39,675 nucleotides of DNA from Eubacteriales bacterium (lineage in GTDB: Bacteria; Bacillota; Clostridia; Lachnospirales; Lachnospiraceae), in assembly GCA_030537135.1 (NCBI GenBank), contig JAUNOP010000023.1, positions 1 through 39,675 of the forward strand, given 5' to 3'. Each line of letters starts with the position of its first letter. The stretch's first letter is position 1. This document shows positions 37,229 to 39,675 of the stretch, piece after piece. The notes beneath the pieces are model-generated. The model was not told where the DNA came from. It saw nothing but the letters and a program-made list of their open reading frames with translations, and ran no database searches. A program made the position numbers and the translations under genes.

Positions 37229-39675
37229 ATGAAGAAAAAAAAGAAAAAGGCTCTGCACCAGGATTTCTGGATGGAGATACGAAAAAGCAAGGCGCGTTTT
37301 ATTTCCATATTTTTTATCGTGGCTCTTGGAGTGGCGTTTTTCTCTGGAATTCAGAGTTCTTCTCCTGACATGAGATATTCCGGGGACGCGTATTATGATG
37401 CAAACCGCCTGATGGATTTGAAGGTTGTCGGAACCATGGGGCTTTCAGAGCAGAACATCGCAGAAATTGAGGCTGTGTCTGGTGTGGAGAGTGCGACAGG
37501 CTCCTATGCAGAGGATGTGCTTTCAGAGGACGGGAATTCTGTTATCCATGTGGAGGCTCTCACACAAGGAATAAATGAGCTGACTCTTGCAGAAGGCGAG
37601 CTTCCTGCTCAAAAAGGCGAGTGCTTTGTGGACGACGCCTTTGCAGAGGCCAGGGACTATCAGATTGGGGACGTTATCCGTCTGCTGCCTGAGGAGGACA
37701 GCATTCTTGCTGATAAGGAGTTTCGGATTGTCGGAATCGGGAACAGTCCTATGTACATATCCTTTAACAGAGGAAATACGACCCTTGGCTCAGGAAAAAT
37801 TGATGCATATATCTATGTTACGCCGGAGAACTTTGACAGTGAGGTGTACACAGAGGCATTTATCCGGGTTCATGAGGCAGAGCTGCTTACCAGCTACACA
37901 GACGAATACACAGATCTGGTAAGCGAGATAGAAAGCAATATTGAAGGAATCGAGGAGGTTCAGTGCGAGGCGCGCTATCAGGAGGTTGTCGCAAAGGCAG
38001 AGGAAGAGCTTTCCGATGCAAGAAAAGAGCTGGAGGATGGAAAAAAGGAGGCAGAGGAAAAGCTTTCTGAAGCAGAGGAAGAGCTTCTGGACGCCAGGAA
38101 GCAGCTCGAAGACGGAAGAGCCGAATACGAGGATGGAAAGAAGCAGCTTGCCGATGCCAGGGAAGAACTCGCCAACGGCAAAAAAGAGCTTGCCAATGGA
38201 AAAAGGCAGCTTGAGGATGGAAAGAAAGAGCTTGCCGACGGCGAGGCAGAGCTGGAAAGCGCCAGAAGCGAGCTTGCTGACGGTGAAAAGCAGCTTGCCG
38301 ACGCCAAGGCGCAGGTAAGCTCTGGCTGGGCGCAGCTTACCTCTGCCAGAGAGGAGGTTCAGAGTGGAAAAACCCAGCTGGAAAGTGCCAGAGCGCAGCT
38401 TGTGGATGGAAGGAATCAGCTGGAAAGCGCCAGAGCCGAGCTTACGAATGGCTGGGCGCAGCTTACAGACGCCAGGAGAGAGACAGAGAGCGGCTGGGCG
38501 CAGCTTGATGGCGCCAAAGCACAGCTTGCAAGTGGGAAGAGAGAGCTTTTGGACGCAAAGGAGGAGGTTCAAAGTGGAAGGCTTCAGCTTAATGGCGCCA
38601 AGGCCGAGCTTGACAGCAGAAAGAGTCAGTTAAACGCAGCCAGGGAGGAACTGGAAAGCGGAAAGGAAGAGCTAAACGCGGCCAGGGAGGAACTGGAAAA
38701 CAGTCAAAATCAGCTTGCAGCGGCCAGGGAAGAGCTTGACAGCAAAAAGGAAGAGCTAAACGCGGCCAGAACGGAGCTTTCGGAGGGGCAGACGGCTCTT
38801 GTGCAGGCAGAGGAAGAGCTTTCAGAGGGAGAGGCGCTCCTGGAGCAGAGCCGAACAGAGCTTTCGGCAGGCTGGGCGCAGTATTATGAGAAGGAAGCGC
38901 TTCTTTCACAGGAGCAGCAGACCCTTGAACAGGCAGAGGCAGCTCTTGCCCAGAGCGAGGCAGCCCTTGCGGCCAAGGAGCAGGAGCTTGCAGGACAGAG
39001 GGCGGCATATGAGGCAATCCTTGCCGAGGCTGCGCAGGCAGAGGCGGCTCTTTCCGCGAGTCAGGACAATTGTGCGGCTCTTTCCGCGCAGTATGACGCA
39101 GCGAATGCTTTGGCGCAGAGTCAGAGACTTCAGTATGAACAGGCGATTGCACAAGGAGCCTCGCAGGAAGAGATCAATGCCCTTGCAGCGGCTCTTGCAG
39201 AGGCGGAGAACCAGGCGGCAGCTCTTAGCGACAAGCTTAGTCAGGCGCAGGCTGAGCTTGCAGCCCAGGAGAGCCTTTTAACGCAGAAGAGAGCAGAAGC
39301 GGACGCGGCTCATACCCAGCTGGAGTCGATGGAGCAGGCTCTTGAGGCAGAAAGAGGTGAGCTGTCGGCTGTAAGGGCAGAGCTTCAAAATAATCGGACG
39401 CTCTTTGAGGAGAATAGAAATGCTCTGAATGTGGTTCAGGCAGAGCTGAATGCTTCTCAGGCGGAATTTGATGCCAAGGAGCAGGAGCTTGGTGCTGCTC
39501 GTGAGACATTGAACTCCAGAAAGGAGGAGCTTGCAGCGGCGCAGGCAGCTCTGGAAGAAAATGAAGCAGCTCTTGTAAAGGCCGAGGCTCAGATAGAGGA
39601 AAATGAAGCAAAGCTTGCAGCAGCAGAGACTGAGATATCCGAAAACGAGGCAAAGCTTGCAGCCGCAGAGACCGA
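37229..39675 (+). CDS. FtsX-like ABC permease with giant heptad coiled coil (3' end outside window)
   Basis: At least 815 residues, open to the window end. Poly-Lys start, then KSKARFISIFFIVALGVAFF (membrane segment, about 20-40), then an outside MacB-type domain (about 45-250; YYDANRLMDLKVV and VVGTMGLSEQNI). From about residue 255 to the end it is an unbroken Glu/Lys/Ala/Leu coiled coil of over 560 residues. In its first half the sequence runs in strict seven-residue units of the form x-(E/Q)-L-x-x-(G/A)-(K/R/W). The remaining membrane segments must lie beyond the window. ATG 37229 follows AGGAGG by three to four bases. It partners the preceding ATPase. Related clostridial permeases have a coiled coil at this site; this one seems very long. 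Confidence 0.88.
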   Translation, partial: MKKKKKKALHQDFWMEIRKSKARFISIFFIVALGVAFFSGIQSSSPDMRYSGDAYYDANRLMDLKVVGTMGLSEQNIAEIEAVSGVESATGSYAEDVLSEDGNSVIHVEALTQGINELTLAEGELPAQKGECFVDDAFAEARDYQIGDVIRLLPEEDSILADKEFRIVGIGNSPMYISFNRGNTTLGSGKIDAYIYVTPENFDSEVYTEAFIRVHEAELLTSYTDEYTDLVSEIESNIEGIEEVQCEARYQEVVAKAEEELSDARKELEDGKKEAEEKLSEAEEELLDARKQLEDGRAEYEDGKKQLADAREELANGKKELANGKRQLEDGKKELADGEAELESARSELADGEKQLADAKAQVSSGWAQLTSAREEVQSGKTQLESARAQLVDGRNQLESARAELTNGWAQLTDARRETESGWAQLDGAKAQLASGKRELLDAKEEVQSGRLQLNGAKAELDSRKSQLNAAREELESGKEELNAAREELENSQNQLAAAREELDSKKEELNAARTELSEGQTALVQAEEELSEGEALLEQSRTELSAGWAQYYEKEALLSQEQQTLEQAEAALAQSEAALAAKEQELAGQRAAYEAILAEAAQAEAALSASQDNCAALSAQYDAANALAQSQRLQYEQAIAQGASQEEINALAAALAEAENQAAALSDKLSQAQAELAAQESLLTQKRAEADAAHTQLESMEQALEAERGELSAVRAELQNNRTLFEENRNALNVVQAELNASQAEFDAKEQELGAARETLNSRKEELAAAQAALEENEAALVKAEAQIEENEAKLAAAETEISENEAKLAAAET
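37991..39675 (+). repeat. Heptad-encoding DNA repeat region
   Basis: About 21-bp periodicity arises from repeated codon blocks such as GAGCTT, GACGGC and GCCAGA. GGCTGGGCGCAGCTT is repeated exactly at 38324, 38450 and 38492, and a fourth related copy lies near 38870. The region is prone to slippage and creates long open frames on both strands in other frames, which are not genes. Confidence 0.8.

Noticed and set aside
37790-38572. 260-codon minus-strand frame and several other long frames in the coil region
   Set aside because: The periodic heptad DNA leaves all frames open; translations are repeats without start signals.

Overview
The window reads as a chromosomal segment of a spore-forming, low-to-mid GC, anaerobic Firmicute, most likely a gut Lachnospiraceae/Clostridia member (inference). 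The grounds are an addB-addA pair, an alpha/beta-type small acid-soluble spore protein, CIRCE (HrcA) control of clpB, an anaerobic glycerol-3-phosphate dehydrogenase set of the GlpA/GlpB-like/DUF1667 type, strong AGGAGG ribosome sites and many intrinsic terminators. No rRNA, tRNA or CRISPR array was seen.

Layout. (1) 1-1040: the decayed end of a mobile element, with the C-terminus of a large serine recombinase, a tyrosine-integrase fragment and nested inverted repeats. (2) 1100-4175: clpB under a CIRCE-overlapped promoter with a long structured leader, then a one-base-overlapping DUF4250 gene. (3) 4320-8860: a MarR regulator and a heterodimeric ABC exporter with one degenerate ATP site. (4) 8940-10400: a lipoprotein with two copies of an unrecognised C-terminal module. 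(5) 10395-13900: yitT bounded by an inverted pair of a short dispersed repeat, then a MATE efflux gene behind two tandem terminators with a shared 12-base loop motif and a possible leader peptide, translationally coupled to a cytidylate-kinase-like gene. (6) 13930-14733 (minus): a voltage-gated-type K+ channel. (7) 15195-19118: glycerophosphodiesterase plus three oxidoreductase genes, which together could take glycerophosphodiesters to glycerol-3-phosphate and then dihydroxyacetone phosphate. (8) 19275-22918: methyltransferase, hslO (Hsp33) and nadE. (9) 22936-23545: a hairpin-rich stretch and a minus-strand membrane-anchored protein. (10) 23689-30682: addB-addA recombination nuclease/helicase. 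(11) 30729-33575: guaD converging on an rRNA m5C methyltransferase gene. (12) 33735-35977: overlapping padR-DUF1700-DUF4097-pspC operon, probably an envelope-response module. (13) 36096-36290: SASP. (14) 36392-39675: ABC ATPase and an FtsX-type permease carrying an extremely long heptad coiled coil that runs off the window.

The best candidates for undescribed biology are the MATE-gene leader (promoter, terminator hairpin, possible 24-codon ORF bridging into a second terminator with the same loop sequence), the dispersed palindromic repeat family including the inverted pair around yitT, and the heptad-repeat permease with its direct-repeat promoter. All function calls come from reading motifs by eye; no database search was possible.
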